Shown here one piece after another: positions 34,998 through 43,932 of a DNA stretch of 64,000 nucleotides. The stretch is taken from positions 8,742,001 through 8,806,000 of the forward strand of contig NZ_CP107772.1 in assembly GCF_036345155.1 (NCBI RefSeq), in the 5' to 3' direction. This DNA comes from Streptomyces sp. NBC_00582. Lineage in GTDB: Bacteria > Actinomycetota > Actinomycetes > Streptomycetales > Streptomycetaceae. The notes below the pieces were generated by a model. That model was not told where the DNA came from and made no database searches. It saw nothing but the letters and a program-made list of their open reading frames with translations. The first letter of the stretch is position 1. The number at the start of each line of letters is the position of its first letter. A program made the translations under genes and the position numbers.

Positions 34998-35895
34998 ACG
35001 GGTCCGTTTCGTAGCCCTCGGTGACTCCCTCACCGAGGGGGTGGGCGACCCGGCCGGTGAGGGGTGGCGCGGCTGGGCCGCGCTGCTCGCCGCGGGGCTT
35101 GCCGACAGGGGCGCGGGGTCCGGGGAGCCTGCCGAGGGGGTCGCGGAGTCCGGGGAGTTTGCCGAGGCGTTCACCAACCTCGCGGTCAGCGGGGCGCAGA
35201 CGCGGGACGTGCTGGAGCGGCAGCTCCCGGCCGGGCTGGCGCTGCGGCCCGACCTCGTGTCCGTCGTCGTGGGCGTCAACGACACACTGCGCTGCACCTT
35301 CGACATCCACGCCGTCGCGGCCCGGCTCGACACGGTGTACGCCGCTTTCGCCGAGCAGGGGGCGGTCCTGCTCACCGCGTGCCTGCCCGACCCCGGCGCC
35401 ATGCTCGGCCTCCCCGGAGCCCTCGCCCGGCCGCTGGCCCGGCGGCAGCGCGCGGTCAACGCCGTCGTCCACGCGCTGTCCGAGCGCTACGGAGCCGTCC
35501 ATCTGCACGCGGCCGAGGGCGCCTGGCTGACGGACCGCGCGATGTGGAGCGCCGACCGGCTGCACCCGGGCGAGCGGGGACACCGGCAACTCGCCGTGCG
35601 CTTCCACGCCCTGCTGGTTGAGGCGGGTCTGGCCACCGGCCCCGCGCCCTCACCGGAGCCCGAGTTCCCGGCGCCGACGACCGCGGCGAGCCTGTGGTGG
35701 CTGGCGACCGCCGGCACCGGCTGGGTGGCCCGGCGCTGCACCGACCTGCTGCCGCAACTGCTCCGGCTGGCCGCCGACGAGACGCGCCACCGCGCGCGGG
35801 GCACGAGCGCGCGGCTCGACCTGCGGGCCTCGGCGGCGGTCTCCGCGGCCCTGGCGGCGCTGTCGGTGACCGAGCCGCAGCCGGACGCCGCCTAG
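34993..35895 (+). CDS. SGNH/GDSL-family hydrolase
   Basis: 300 residues. Block I FVALGDSLTEGVGD has the nucleophile Ser, the Gly block is NLAVSGAQTRDV, block III VVVGVNDTLR has Asn, and block V SADRLHPGERGHRQLA supplies Asp and His. No signal peptide, so intracellular esterase/lipase or acetyl-transfer-related activity. After about residue 215 an extra C-terminal part (about 85 residues, Ala/Arg rich) is unusual for the family. It was probably coupled to the upstream glycosyltransferase before the 23-bp duplication. Confidence 0.9.
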   Translation: MRRVRFVALGDSLTEGVGDPAGEGWRGWAALLAAGLADRGAGSGEPAEGVAESGEFAEAFTNLAVSGAQTRDVLERQLPAGLALRPDLVSVVVGVNDTLRCTFDIHAVAARLDTVYAAFAEQGAVLLTACLPDPGAMLGLPGALARPLARRQRAVNAVVHALSERYGAVHLHAAEGAWLTDRAMWSADRLHPGERGHRQLAVRFHALLVEAGLATGPAPSPEPEFPAPTTAASLWWLATAGTGWVARRCTDLLPQLLRLAADETRHRARGTSARLDLRASAAVSAALAALSVTEPQPDAA

Positions 35896-35929
35896 GGACA
35901 CGGCGGCCGACGTACGTCACCCACGTGCG

Positions 35930-36799
35930 TCACCGTCGTCGTACCGCCACGAAACGGACCGGTGTGCCCGGGACCGCCTGCGCGGCGGACGGGAGGTCGG
36001 CCGTACGGACGACCCCGATCACCGGGTAGCCCCCGGTGGTCGGATGGTCGGCGAGGAAGACCACCGGCTGGCCGTCGGGGGGCACCTGGACGGCGCCCAG
36101 GACCATGCCCTCGCTGGCCAGTTCGCCGTGCACGGCACGCTCCAGAGTGGGGCCCGCGGTGCGCAGTCCGATGCGGTTGCTCGCCGGGGACACGCGGTAC
36201 GCGCGCGTGGTGAACACACGGACGGCTTCCGGCGAGAACCAGTCGTCCCGGGGGCCGAGCGTGACCCGCAGGACGAGTTCGGCCGGGGGAGCGGCCTGCG
36301 GGGCGACGTCCACGCGCGCGTGCGCGGCGGGTTCGGGGCCCAGCGGCAGGACCGTACCGTCCGTGAGGGGTTCGGGGCCGAGTCCCGACAGCAGGTCCGT
36401 CGAACGGCTGCCGAGGACCGGTTCGACGGTGACACCGCCGGACACGCCGACGTAGCTGCGCAGCCCGGACACGGCGGGGCCGACGTCGAGAACCGCCCCG
36501 GCGGGCAGCCGCACCGGCGCGCCCCAGGCGGCCGGGCGTCCGTTCACCGTCACCCGGCAGGGTGCGCCCCCGACCGCGACGGTCACGGCCGAACGGGGCC
36601 GCAGGGCGCAGCCGTTGACGGTGGTCTCCAGGACCGCCGCCTCGGGAGGGTTGCCGACGAGCCGGTTGACGAGGGCCGCGGCGGGCGCGTCCAGCGCGCC
36701 CGAGCGCGGCACGCCGAGGTGGGCGTGCCCGGGCCGTCCCCGGTCCTGCACGGTGGTCAGGGCCCCCGCCCGGACGACGCAGAGCGCGCGGTCCGTCAC
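35930..36799 (-). CDS. pxpC: 5-oxoprolinase subunit C (biotin-dependent carboxylase-like)
   Basis: 289 residues from the GTG at 36799, overlapping the pxpB stop. KipA/PxpC hallmarks: VVRAGALTTVQDRGRPGHAHLGVPRSGALDAPAAALVNRLVGN, ETTVNGCALRP, and SNRIGLRTAGPTLERAV with FLADHPTTGGYPVIGVV near the end. With PxpA and PxpB it forms the ATP-dependent prokaryotic 5-oxoprolinase that opens 5-oxo-L-proline to glutamate. Last gene of the operon. Confidence 0.95.
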   Translation of the reverse strand: MTDRALCVVRAGALTTVQDRGRPGHAHLGVPRSGALDAPAAALVNRLVGNPPEAAVLETTVNGCALRPRSAVTVAVGGAPCRVTVNGRPAAWGAPVRLPAGAVLDVGPAVSGLRSYVGVSGGVTVEPVLGSRSTDLLSGLGPEPLTDGTVLPLGPEPAAHARVDVAPQAAPPAELVLRVTLGPRDDWFSPEAVRVFTTRAYRVSPASNRIGLRTAGPTLERAVHGELASEGMVLGAVQVPPDGQPVVFLADHPTTGGYPVIGVVRTADLPSAAQAVPGTPVRFVAVRRR

Positions 36800-37428
36800 C
36801 CGGCACCCCCCGGATCCGCCGCGACGAACCGCACGCGCGTGCCCGGCGAGAGCAAAGCGGCCGGTACGCGCGCGTGGTCCCACAGCACGACGTCCGTGCT
36901 GCCGATGAGCTGCCAGCCGCCCGGCGACGAGCGCGGGTACACGCCCGTGTACGGCCCGGCCAGCGCCACCGCACCGGCCGGCACCGCGGTGCGCGGCGTG
37001 GCCCGGCGCGGGACGTCGTAGCGCGCGGGCAGTCCGGTGAGATAGCCGAAGCCCGGCGCGAACCCGCAGAAGGCGACCCGGAACTCGGTGTCCGCGTGGA
37101 TCCGGGCCACCTCGCGCGCGGAGACACCCCAGTGGGCGGCGACGTCCGCGAGGTCGGGGCCGTCGTAGCGCACCGGCAGCTCGATCACCTCGCGCGCCCG
37201 CGGGGGAGCGGGCGGGACGTCGGCGGCGGTCAGTTCGGAAGTCAAACGGACCGGGTCGGGCACACCGTCCAGGAGTACCGTCCGGGCCGCCGGGACGATC
37301 TCCCGGGCCGTCAGCAGTCCGGCCGCCCGACGACGCACCAGCTCCGCGTGCAGCGCCTCCGCCTCGGTGCCCGAGGCCACCTCGACGAGCAGGGCGTCGT
37401 CCCCGACCGGCAGGACACGCAGGCTCAT
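36796..37428 (-). CDS. pxpB: 5-oxoprolinase subunit B
   Basis: 210 residues from the ATG at 37428, overlapping the pxpA stop. KipI/PxpB family: start SLRVLPVGDDALLVEVASG, core VIELPVRYDGPDLADVAAHWGVSAREVARIHADTEFRVAFCGFAPGFGYLTGLP and ATPRTAVPAGAVALAGPYTGVYPRSSPGGWQLIG. Works with PxpC as the ATP-using half of 5-oxoprolinase. In Bacillus the relatives KipI/KipA also affect a sporulation kinase; no such target is evident here. Confidence 0.95.
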   Translation of the reverse strand: MSLRVLPVGDDALLVEVASGTEAEALHAELVRRRAAGLLTAREIVPAARTVLLDGVPDPVRLTSELTAADVPPAPPRAREVIELPVRYDGPDLADVAAHWGVSAREVARIHADTEFRVAFCGFAPGFGYLTGLPARYDVPRRATPRTAVPAGAVALAGPYTGVYPRSSPGGWQLIGSTDVVLWDHARVPAALLSPGTRVRFVAADPGGAG

Positions 37429-38183
37429 GCGAAGGCCTCCACGCGCACCCCGGACGCCTCCAGTCGCCGTCGGACCCGGCGCGCCAGCTCCACCGCGCCG
37501 GGCGTGTCGCCGTGCAGACACAGGGAACGCGCGCGTACCTCGATGACCGGCCCGGCCGCGGAGGCGACCGTGCCGGAACGGGCCAGGCTCACCGACCGTT
37601 CGACGACGGTGACCGGATCGGTGACCACGGCCCCGTCCAGGCCGCGCGGCACGAGTGTGCCCTGCTCGGTGTACGCGCGGTCCGCGAACGCCTCGGGGAC
37701 GGCCGGCAGACCCGCCGTGCGGGCCGCGTCCAGCAGACGCGAGCCGGGCAGCCCGAGCACCGGCAGCGTGGCGTCCGCGAGCAGCACCCCGTCCACCACC
37801 GCGCCGGCCTGCTCCTCGTCGTGCACGACCCGGTTGTAGAGCGCCCCGTGCGGCTTGACGTACGCCACGCGCGCGCCCGCCGCCCGGGCGAAGACCTCCA
37901 GGGCGCCGATCTGGTACGCCACCTCGGCGGCCAGTTCGGCGGGCGGCACGTCCATGGCGCGCCGCCCGAACCCGGCCAGGTCCCGGTAGGAGACCTGTGC
38001 GCCGATCGTCACGCCCCGCTCGGCCGCCAGCTCGCACACCCGCCGCATGGTGGCCGCGTCCCCGGCGTGGAAGCCGCAGGCCACATTGGCGCTCGTCACG
38101 ACGGACAGGAGCTGTTCGTCGTCGGTGAGCCGCCAGCGGCCGAAGCCCTCGCCGAGGTCGGCGTTCAGATCGATCGCGGTCAT
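37425..38183 (-). CDS. pxpA: 5-oxoprolinase subunit A (LamB/YcsF family)
   Basis: 252 residues, full length. TAIDLNADLGEGFGRWRLTDDEQLLSVVTSANVACGFHAGDAATMRRVCELAAERGVTIGAQVSYRDLAGFGRR contains the family metal/active-site residues, followed by VKPHGALYNRV and CLHGDTPGAVELARRVR. It hydrolyses the activated lactam to glutamate. It starts 32 bases after the DUF1445 gene and overlaps pxpB, so the order transporter, cyclase, A, B, C is one operon. Confidence 0.96.
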   Translation of the reverse strand: MTAIDLNADLGEGFGRWRLTDDEQLLSVVTSANVACGFHAGDAATMRRVCELAAERGVTIGAQVSYRDLAGFGRRAMDVPPAELAAEVAYQIGALEVFARAAGARVAYVKPHGALYNRVVHDEEQAGAVVDGVLLADATLPVLGLPGSRLLDAARTAGLPAVPEAFADRAYTEQGTLVPRGLDGAVVTDPVTVVERSVSLARSGTVASAAGPVIEVRARSLCLHGDTPGAVELARRVRRRLEASGVRVEAFA

Positions 38184-38215
38184 GGTTCCTTCCTGATGTC
38201 TGGCCGTGTCCTGTG

Positions 38216-39130
38216 TCAGGCCACGCGGTACTGCTCATCGCGGGCGTCGGTGAGGAACATCTGTCCCGGTGCGTGGGTGAGGGCGAACGGGGGGCGCGAG
38301 GCCATCACCGCGGCCTGCGGGGTCACACCGCAGGCCCAGAACACCGGGATGTCGTCCGGCTCGGCGTCCACCGGGTCGCCGAAGTCGGGCCGGCCGAGGT
38401 CGTCGATGCCGAGTCCCGACGGATCGCCGCAGTGTACGGGGCTGCCGTGCACCGCCGGGAGCAGACTGCTCTCCCGGATGGCGGCCGCCAGGTGCCGCGG
38501 CGGCACCGGACGCATCGACACCACCATCGGGCCGTGCAGCCTGCCCGCCGGCCGGCACGGACGATTCGTCACGTACATGGGGACGTTGCGCCCCTGTTCG
38601 AGGTGGCGGATCGGGACGCCCGCCCCGGACAGCGCCCACTCGAAGGTGAAGCTGCAGCCGATCAGGAACGACACCAGATCCTCGCGCCAGTACGCGCGCA
38701 CGTCCCTCGGCTCGGCCACCAGCTCGCCGTGCTCCCACACCCGGTAGCGCGGCAGATCCGTGCGCAGATCGGCGCCCTCGGCGAGGACGGTCGTCCAGGA
38801 ACCGGCGTCGGTGACGTCGAGCACCGGACACGGCTTCGGGTTGCGCTGGCAGAACAACAGCATGTCGTACGCCCAGTCCGCGGGCACCGCGATCAGATTG
38901 ACCTGGGTGTGGCCCGCCGCGACCCCGGCCGTGGGGCCCGCGAGGCCCTCCCGGAAGCGGGCTCTCGCGGTCTCGGGGCTCCACGCGTGCGCGTGCTCGT
39001 CCACGAGGGTCAGGGGGACGTCTTCCGTGACGCTGTTTTCCGGGACGCCGTCCCGCGGGACGCCCGACGGTGTGCGGGGAGGCGGAAGAGGGGCCGAGAG
39101 GCGCTCCTCGGCGAGGATCGGACGGTTCAC
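38216..39130 (-). CDS. DUF1445 protein, D-glutamate cyclase-like
   Basis: 304 residues from the GTG at 39130, which overlaps the transporter stop. The family core begins around residue 55 ([55 protein letters not shown]) and includes [31 protein letters not shown] and [12 protein letters not shown]. The mammalian homologue DGLUCY cyclises D-glutamate to 5-oxo-D-proline; bacterial members are often called putative hydro-lyases. The first ~50 residues are an extension beyond the usual family start, so a later start is possible. Context with pxpABC supports a 5-oxoproline link. Confidence 0.85.
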   Translation of the reverse strand: MNRPILAEERLSAPLPPPRTPSGVPRDGVPENSVTEDVPLTLVDEHAHAWSPETARARFREGLAGPTAGVAAGHTQVNLIAVPADWAYDMLLFCQRNPKPCPVLDVTDAGSWTTVLAEGADLRTDLPRYRVWEHGELVAEPRDVRAYWREDLVSFLIGCSFTFEWALSGAGVPIRHLEQGRNVPMYVTNRPCRPAGRLHGPMVVSMRPVPPRHLAAAIRESSLLPAVHGSPVHCGDPSGLGIDDLGRPDFGDPVDAEPDDIPVFWACGVTPQAAVMASRPPFALTHAPGQMFLTDARDEQYRVA

Positions 39131-40428
39131 TCCAGTTCCTTCCCGCGTGTCTCCGGCAGCCCCAGCAGCGCGAGGGCGGCGATCCCGTAGCCGAGTGCGC
39201 CGAAGACCAGCGCGCCGCCCACCCCCCAGCTGTCGGCCAGATAGCCGACCGTGGTGGGGAAGACGGCGCCGACGGCGCGCCCGGTGTTGTACGTGAAGCC
39301 CTGCCCGGTGCCGCGCACGGCCGTCGGGTACAGCTCGCTCAGATAGGACCCGAAGCCGCTGAAGATCGCCGACATGCAGAACCCCAGCGGGAAGCCGAGG
39401 ACCAGGAGCAGAGTGTTGGCGCCGTCGGGGATGTGGGCGTACGCCAGGATGCAGAGCGCCGACAGCAGGGCGAACAGCCAGATGTTGCGGCGCCGGCCCA
39501 GCCGGTCGGTGAGATGGCCGCCGGTCAGGTAGCCGAGGAAGGCGCCCGAGATCAGGAAGCTCAGATAGCCGCCGGTGCCGACCACCGACAGGCCCCGGTC
39601 CGACTTCAGATAGGTCGGCACCCAGGTCGCCAGGGTGTAGTAGCCGCCCTGGACGCCGGTGGACAGCAGCCCGGCGAAGAGCGTCGTGCGCAGCAGCGGG
39701 CCCTTGAAGATGGCCGGGAACGAGCCCTTCACCGCGCTCTGCTCACGGGCGGCGGCCGCCTCCGGCGCGTCCTTCACCCGGCGCCGCACCCACACCACGA
39801 GCAGCGCGGGCAGCGCGCCCGTCCAGAACATCACCCGCCAGGCCACGTCGTCGCCGAAGAACGAGAAGACCAGCGTGTAGACGATCACCGCGAGCCCCCA
39901 GCCGACGGCCCAGGAGCTCTGGACCGCGCCGAGGGTGCGGCCCCGGTGCCGGGCGCTCGCGTACTCGGCGACCAGGATGGCGCCGACCGCCCACTCGCCG
40001 CCGAAGCCGAGGCCCTGCAGGGCGCGGAAGACCAGCAGCGTCTCGTAGTTCGGCGCGAAGCCGCAGGCGACGGTGAACACGGCGTACGTGATCACCGTGA
40101 TCATCAGGGCCCTGACCCGGCCGATCCGGTCGGCCACGACGCCCGCGACGGCGCCGCCGATCGCGGACACGACCAGGGTGACCGTGGTGAACAGCCCGGT
40201 CTGGCCGTTGTCCAGGCCGAAGTACGCGGTCAGGGCGACCATGCTCAGCGGCAGCGTGAAGTAGTCGTAGGAGTCGAGGGCGTAGCCGCCGAACGCGCCG
40301 GCGAAGGCGCGACGGCCCCGCGGGCCGAGGGCGCGCAGCCAGGCGAACGCCCCGTCATCGGGGGCAGGGGCGGCGGTGGCGGGGCGCTTGTCGTCGGGCG
40401 GGGCCTGCGGTGGAGGGGTCGAGCTCAT
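39127..40428 (-). CDS. MFS transporter, SHS/aromatic-carboxylate type
   Basis: 433 residues, 12 helices. [41 protein letters not shown] and [33 protein letters not shown] are the sugar-porter/SHS carboxylate-transporter signatures. [17 protein letters not shown] repeats the motif in the second half. Head gene of the pxp operon, so 5-oxoproline, glutamate derivatives or a related acid is the likely substrate (inference). The regulator and operator lie directly upstream. Confidence 0.88.
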   Translation of the reverse strand: MSSTPPPQAPPDDKRPATAAPAPDDGAFAWLRALGPRGRRAFAGAFGGYALDSYDYFTLPLSMVALTAYFGLDNGQTGLFTTVTLVVSAIGGAVAGVVADRIGRVRALMITVITYAVFTVACGFAPNYETLLVFRALQGLGFGGEWAVGAILVAEYASARHRGRTLGAVQSSWAVGWGLAVIVYTLVFSFFGDDVAWRVMFWTGALPALLVVWVRRRVKDAPEAAAAREQSAVKGSFPAIFKGPLLRTTLFAGLLSTGVQGGYYTLATWVPTYLKSDRGLSVVGTGGYLSFLISGAFLGYLTGGHLTDRLGRRRNIWLFALLSALCILAYAHIPDGANTLLLVLGFPLGFCMSAIFSGFGSYLSELYPTAVRGTGQGFTYNTGRAVGAVFPTTVGYLADSWGVGGALVFGALGYGIAALALLGLPETRGKELE

Positions 40429-40540
40429 GGGGCACCTCGCAGAGGGATGACGAAGGGTGCGGGAGTGAGCGGGTCGTGCGCCGTGCGTGCGGCGCGTGCG
40501 GTACGTGCCGTGGACGAGAAGGTACGCGACAGGAAGGTAG

Positions 40541-40559
40541 AGGATCGTTGAACGATCCT
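40541..40559. promoter_or_regulatory. Palindromic operator between pxp operon and gntR
   Basis: AGGATCGTTGAACGATCCT is a perfect 19-base palindrome around a central G. It lies 50 bases before the gntR start and 113 before the transporter start. This is the best candidate binding site for the FadR-type regulator. Confidence 0.75.
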
Positions 40560-40608
40560 TCAATACCCGTGTTGGTTCGTTCTCGTGTTCTGCGGTTGAA
40601 TTCCGGGC

Positions 40609-41319
40609 ATGGCAGAGCAGCTTGCGGGACTGGCCGACGACCGCACCCTCCTCGGGCGCACCAGCACGGCCGAGCGGGTTTCGGACATCCTCAGGAGCCG
40701 TATCGCCGAGGGCTTCTTCCCTCCGGGAACCCGGCTGTCGGAGGACAGCATCGGCGGGGCGCTCGGGGTCTCCCGCAACACGCTCCGCGAGGCGTTCCGG
40801 CTGCTCACCCATGAGCGGCTGCTCGTCCACGAGCTGAACCGGGGCGTGTTCGTGCGGGTCCTGACCGTCGAGGACGTCGAGGACATCTACCGCACACGCG
40901 CGCTCGTCGAGTGCGCCGTCGTACGCGGGCTGGGCGAGCCGCCGTACGGGCTGGACGCCCTGCGCGCGGCCGTCACCGAGGGCCAGGTGGCCTCCATCGA
41001 AAATGACTGGAAAGCAGTGGGTACCGCCAACATCCACTTCCACCGCGAACTGGTCGCCCTGGCCGGCAGCGCCCGCACCGACGAACTGATGCGCAGCGTC
41101 TTCGCCGAGCTGCGCCTCGCCTTCCACGTGGTCGACGACCCGCGCCAACTGCACGAGCCGTACCTCATGCGCAACCGCCAGATCCTCCAGGCCCTGGAGG
41201 CCGGCGACCGGGCCGGGGCGGAGCGGCTGCTCGACATCTATCTGCGGGACTCCCTGGCCCGGGTCGTCGAGGTCTACCGGAGCCGGGTGGGCGAAGGCAC
41301 CGGCAAGGGCGAGGCCTGA
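40609..41319 (+). CDS. FadR/VanR-type GntR transcriptional regulator
   Basis: 236 residues. Winged helix: TAERVSDILRSRIAEGFFPPGTRLSEDSIGGALGVSRNTLREAFRLLTHERLLVHELNRGVFV. The C-terminal FCD domain (TVEDVEDIYRTRALVECAVVRGL, IHFHRELVALAGSARTDELMRSVFAELRLAF, YLMRNRQILQALEAGDRAGAERLLDIYLRDS) binds carboxylate ligands through a metal. Divergent from the pxp operon, it is the likely repressor, with 5-oxoproline or a related acid as inducer (inference). Confidence 0.93.
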   Translation: MAEQLAGLADDRTLLGRTSTAERVSDILRSRIAEGFFPPGTRLSEDSIGGALGVSRNTLREAFRLLTHERLLVHELNRGVFVRVLTVEDVEDIYRTRALVECAVVRGLGEPPYGLDALRAAVTEGQVASIENDWKAVGTANIHFHRELVALAGSARTDELMRSVFAELRLAFHVVDDPRQLHEPYLMRNRQILQALEAGDRAGAERLLDIYLRDSLARVVEVYRSRVGEGTGKGEA

Positions 41320-41413
41320 GGCCGTCCGGCGCCCTCGTCGACGGCCGTCACGGCCCCGGTCGCTTCTGCGGTCGTTTGGGTCGTTGTCAGACCGAGGACC
41401 TACTCTGTGCACC

Positions 41414-42940
41414 GTGACTTCGCCTGCATCGACGGACCGTGTTCCGCCCCAGCTCAGCGCGGGGCCGCGCCCGGCTCCGGGCCCGGCCGCCGACGAGGGC
41501 CTGGCGCGGCGCCTGCGCGCGCTCGCCTGCACCGCGCCCCTCCACGACCTCGACGCACGCAAGGCGAACCTCGCCGGTGAGTACTCGGTCTACGGCATGG
41601 CGGAGGTCGCCCTCGCCGCCATCGACCTCGTCACCCTGAACATGGACTTCGACACGGGCGCCGACCACGACCAGATAGTGGCCCGCCTCATCCCGCGCAT
41701 CGCCGCCCAGGCCCCGCACCGGCCCGTCGCCGAGCACGAGCGCGTGGCCCGCTGGGTCCTGGAGAACCTGATCAACGTCGGCAGCGTCGACCGCGGCTTC
41801 CGCGCCGTGTACGGCACCTTCACGGCGGACGGCACCTATGTGCGCCGCGACTACGACTTCAAGCTGATCGAGGAGGTCCCCGGCTACGGCGGCACGGTCT
41901 ATCTGCGGACCACCGACGAGGCGGTCAACGTCCTCGTCGGGGCCCTCGACACCGACGTCACCAGCGCCCAGATCGCCGCCGAGGTCAAGCTCGAGGTCCT
42001 CATCCGCCGCGGCCGCCTCGCCGACGCCCAACTCGCCGCCGAACAGGCCCGCTACCGCACCGTGCAGTACTCCGAGACCCTCCGCCGGGCCCTGGAGGCC
42101 ACCCGGCGCAACGTCCGCGCGGTGGACTGGCTCAACGCCGTGCCCGACATGATCGCCGAGGCCCTCGACCACGTGGCCGACCGCTACCGCCACGAGAACG
42201 CGATCCTCACCAACATCCGCAGGGCCCGCGACGAGATCGAGGACGCCGACAACAAGCGGCGCGCCGCCGAACTCGTCGACATCGTCAAGGACTGCATCCG
42301 CCGCCACACCCAGCTCCAGTCCCGCCTCCTGGAGGCCGGCCCGCTCTTCCGCGCCGAACAGGACCGGCAGGCCTTCGCCACGCCCATGACGTCCTCGGGC
42401 ATCGACCTCTACGGCCATCTCGTCACCCCCGTGCTCCCGTTGCCGCTGGAACAGGCGGCCCGGGTCACCGGCGCGTTCTTCGCGCGCGGGACGGGATTCC
42501 GGACCCCGGCGTCCGTCCGGATGGGCGACCTCGTCGACCTGCTGCTGACCCCACCGGTGGAGCGGGAGCACCTGGGCGCGGAGATGCCGGAGCCCGACCT
42601 CATCGCGACCCCGGACGACAGCCGCTTCAGCGAGGAACAACTGGCCGCCGCGAAGCAACTGCTCGACCTCCCGGCGGACGCGCCCCGCAGACTCTCGGGA
42701 CTGCTGGCCGAGGCCCGGCGGTCCGATCCCGATCTGCCCTACCTGGTGGCGCTGCTGGCCGTGCACGCGGCGAGCCCCGCCGTCGGCACGGCCTACCGGC
42801 AGGGCGAGGAGAAGCTGCTGTTCGCCGTGGACGACGGGACGGAGCTGGACGACCCCGAGTTCGGCGGCGCCGACCTCATCGTCGGCACCGCCCTGCTGGA
42901 CGCCGCGGGGATGGCGGCGGACCGCACGGAGGCGGCATGA
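41414..42940 (+). CDS. MukF/JetA-like kleisin candidate of the SMC locus
   Basis: 508 residues from the GTG at 41414; no strong ribosome site, so leaderless translation or the TTG at 41384 are alternatives. Residues ~30-150 look like a winged-helix module (ARRLRALACTAPLHDLDARKANLAGEYSVYGMAEVALAAIDLVTLNMDF, HERVARWVLENLINVGSVDRGF). The middle is long helical, with heptads in LAAEQARYRTVQYSETLRRALEATRRNVRAVDWLN and IRRARDEIEDADNKRRAAELVDIVKDCIRRHTQLQSRLLEAG. The order before a MukE-like and an SMC-like gene matches MksF/JetA. Homology is inferred from organisation and shape; no specific motif proves it. Confidence 0.6.
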   Translation: MTSPASTDRVPPQLSAGPRPAPGPAADEGLARRLRALACTAPLHDLDARKANLAGEYSVYGMAEVALAAIDLVTLNMDFDTGADHDQIVARLIPRIAAQAPHRPVAEHERVARWVLENLINVGSVDRGFRAVYGTFTADGTYVRRDYDFKLIEEVPGYGGTVYLRTTDEAVNVLVGALDTDVTSAQIAAEVKLEVLIRRGRLADAQLAAEQARYRTVQYSETLRRALEATRRNVRAVDWLNAVPDMIAEALDHVADRYRHENAILTNIRRARDEIEDADNKRRAAELVDIVKDCIRRHTQLQSRLLEAGPLFRAEQDRQAFATPMTSSGIDLYGHLVTPVLPLPLEQAARVTGAFFARGTGFRTPASVRMGDLVDLLLTPPVEREHLGAEMPEPDLIATPDDSRFSEEQLAAAKQLLDLPADAPRRLSGLLAEARRSDPDLPYLVALLAVHAASPAVGTAYRQGEEKLLFAVDDGTELDDPEFGGADLIVGTALLDAAGMAADRTEAA

Positions 42941-42996
42941 GCCGACCACGACCTCACCCGAACGACCACGAGAACACCGAGGAGCCGAACCCGTGA
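42937..42996 (+). CDS. 19-codon linking ORF between the kleisin-like and MukE-like genes
   Basis: ATG at 42937 overlaps the upstream stop (ATGA); TGA at 42994-42996 overlaps the downstream GTG (GTGA). It encodes MSRPRPHPNDHENTEEPNP. It may simply couple translation across the gap, or be a microprotein; composition is not informative. Confidence 0.35.
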   Translation: MSRPRPHPNDHENTEEPNP

Positions 42997-43871
42997 GCGA
43001 GCACGTCGAGTGGAGCGAGCCGGACACGGGACCCGCGCCGGTGTCCGCGCCGCTCACCCCCGCCGACGCCGCCGACGCGGCGCGGCTCGTCGCCTTCGGC
43101 CTGCAGCCCAAACTGCAGCCCGCGCGTGACCAGGAGTACGCCGACCTGCTGCGCCGGTACCGCGAGGACCCGGCGTTCGCCCGGCTCGCCGACGCCGTCG
43201 CCGCCGGACTCGGCCTGATCGTGCTGGAGGTGTCCCCGCGCGCGGGGATGGCCGTGACCGCCGCCGAGGACTCGGTGTTCGCCGTGCGCATGGGTGACTA
43301 CGCGCGTCGCACCTCCGCCGACGGCGGCGACCGCTTCCTGCACGGCCTCGCCCATCTCGCGGTCGCTGCGCTGGCGTTCCCGCGCCCCGAGGACCTCGCC
43401 GACGACGGATACATCGGGAGGGTCAGCGTCAACGGCGTCGACGCCTTCGTCCGCCAGGCCTGCCGCCGGCTGGAGGAGCGCGCCGAGGAACAGGGCGAGA
43501 ACACCGACCCGGCCACCGACGCGCCCGGTCTCGAGGCCGCCTGGCGGATCTGGGCCAGACGCAGCGCCGCCGGAGCCACCAAGGACGCCCGCAGACTCGC
43601 CGGCTCCACCACCGGCATCGTCGGCAAGGCCGTCGCCTTCCTCACCGACTCAGGCTTCCTCCAGCGCACCGGCGACGACAACGGCGGGACGTACCGCACC
43701 ACGGCCCGCTACCAGCTCCAGGTCCGTGACATGGCGGGCAGCGCCGCCCTGGCCGAACTGCTGGAACTGGGCGTCGTCCCGGTCACCGACGGCACACCGA
43801 CCCTGCTGCCCCCGGACGAGACGGACGACCTGGACCTGGTGGCCGACGCCGGACTGCCGTTCCACTCCTGA
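42993..43871 (+). CDS. MukE/JetB-like winged-helix protein
   Basis: 292 residues from the GTG at 42993 (GAGGAG at 42980). Residues ~25-165 are a first helical/WHD module (DQEYADLLRRYREDPAFARLADAVAAGLGLIVLEVSPRAGMAVTAAEDSVFAVR, RFLHGLAHLAVAALAFPRPEDLADDGYIGRVSVNGVDAFVRQACRRLEE). A second winged helix lies at ~195-250 (GIVGKAVAFLTDSGFLQRTGDDNGGTYRTTARYQLQVRDM). Tandem WHDs are the architecture of MukE and DUF4194/JetB. The last 40 residues are acidic. It is the middle gene of the SMC cassette. Confidence 0.65.
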   Translation: MSEHVEWSEPDTGPAPVSAPLTPADAADAARLVAFGLQPKLQPARDQEYADLLRRYREDPAFARLADAVAAGLGLIVLEVSPRAGMAVTAAEDSVFAVRMGDYARRTSADGGDRFLHGLAHLAVAALAFPRPEDLADDGYIGRVSVNGVDAFVRQACRRLEERAEEQGENTDPATDAPGLEAAWRIWARRSAAGATKDARRLAGSTTGIVGKAVAFLTDSGFLQRTGDDNGGTYRTTARYQLQVRDMAGSAALAELLELGVVPVTDGTPTLLPPDETDDLDLVADAGLPFHS

Positions 43872-43932
43872 CGGCTGCTCGCAGCCACCGAACCCCTGAA
43901 CCGCCGAAGACGAAGACTTACGAGAGTCCGCC

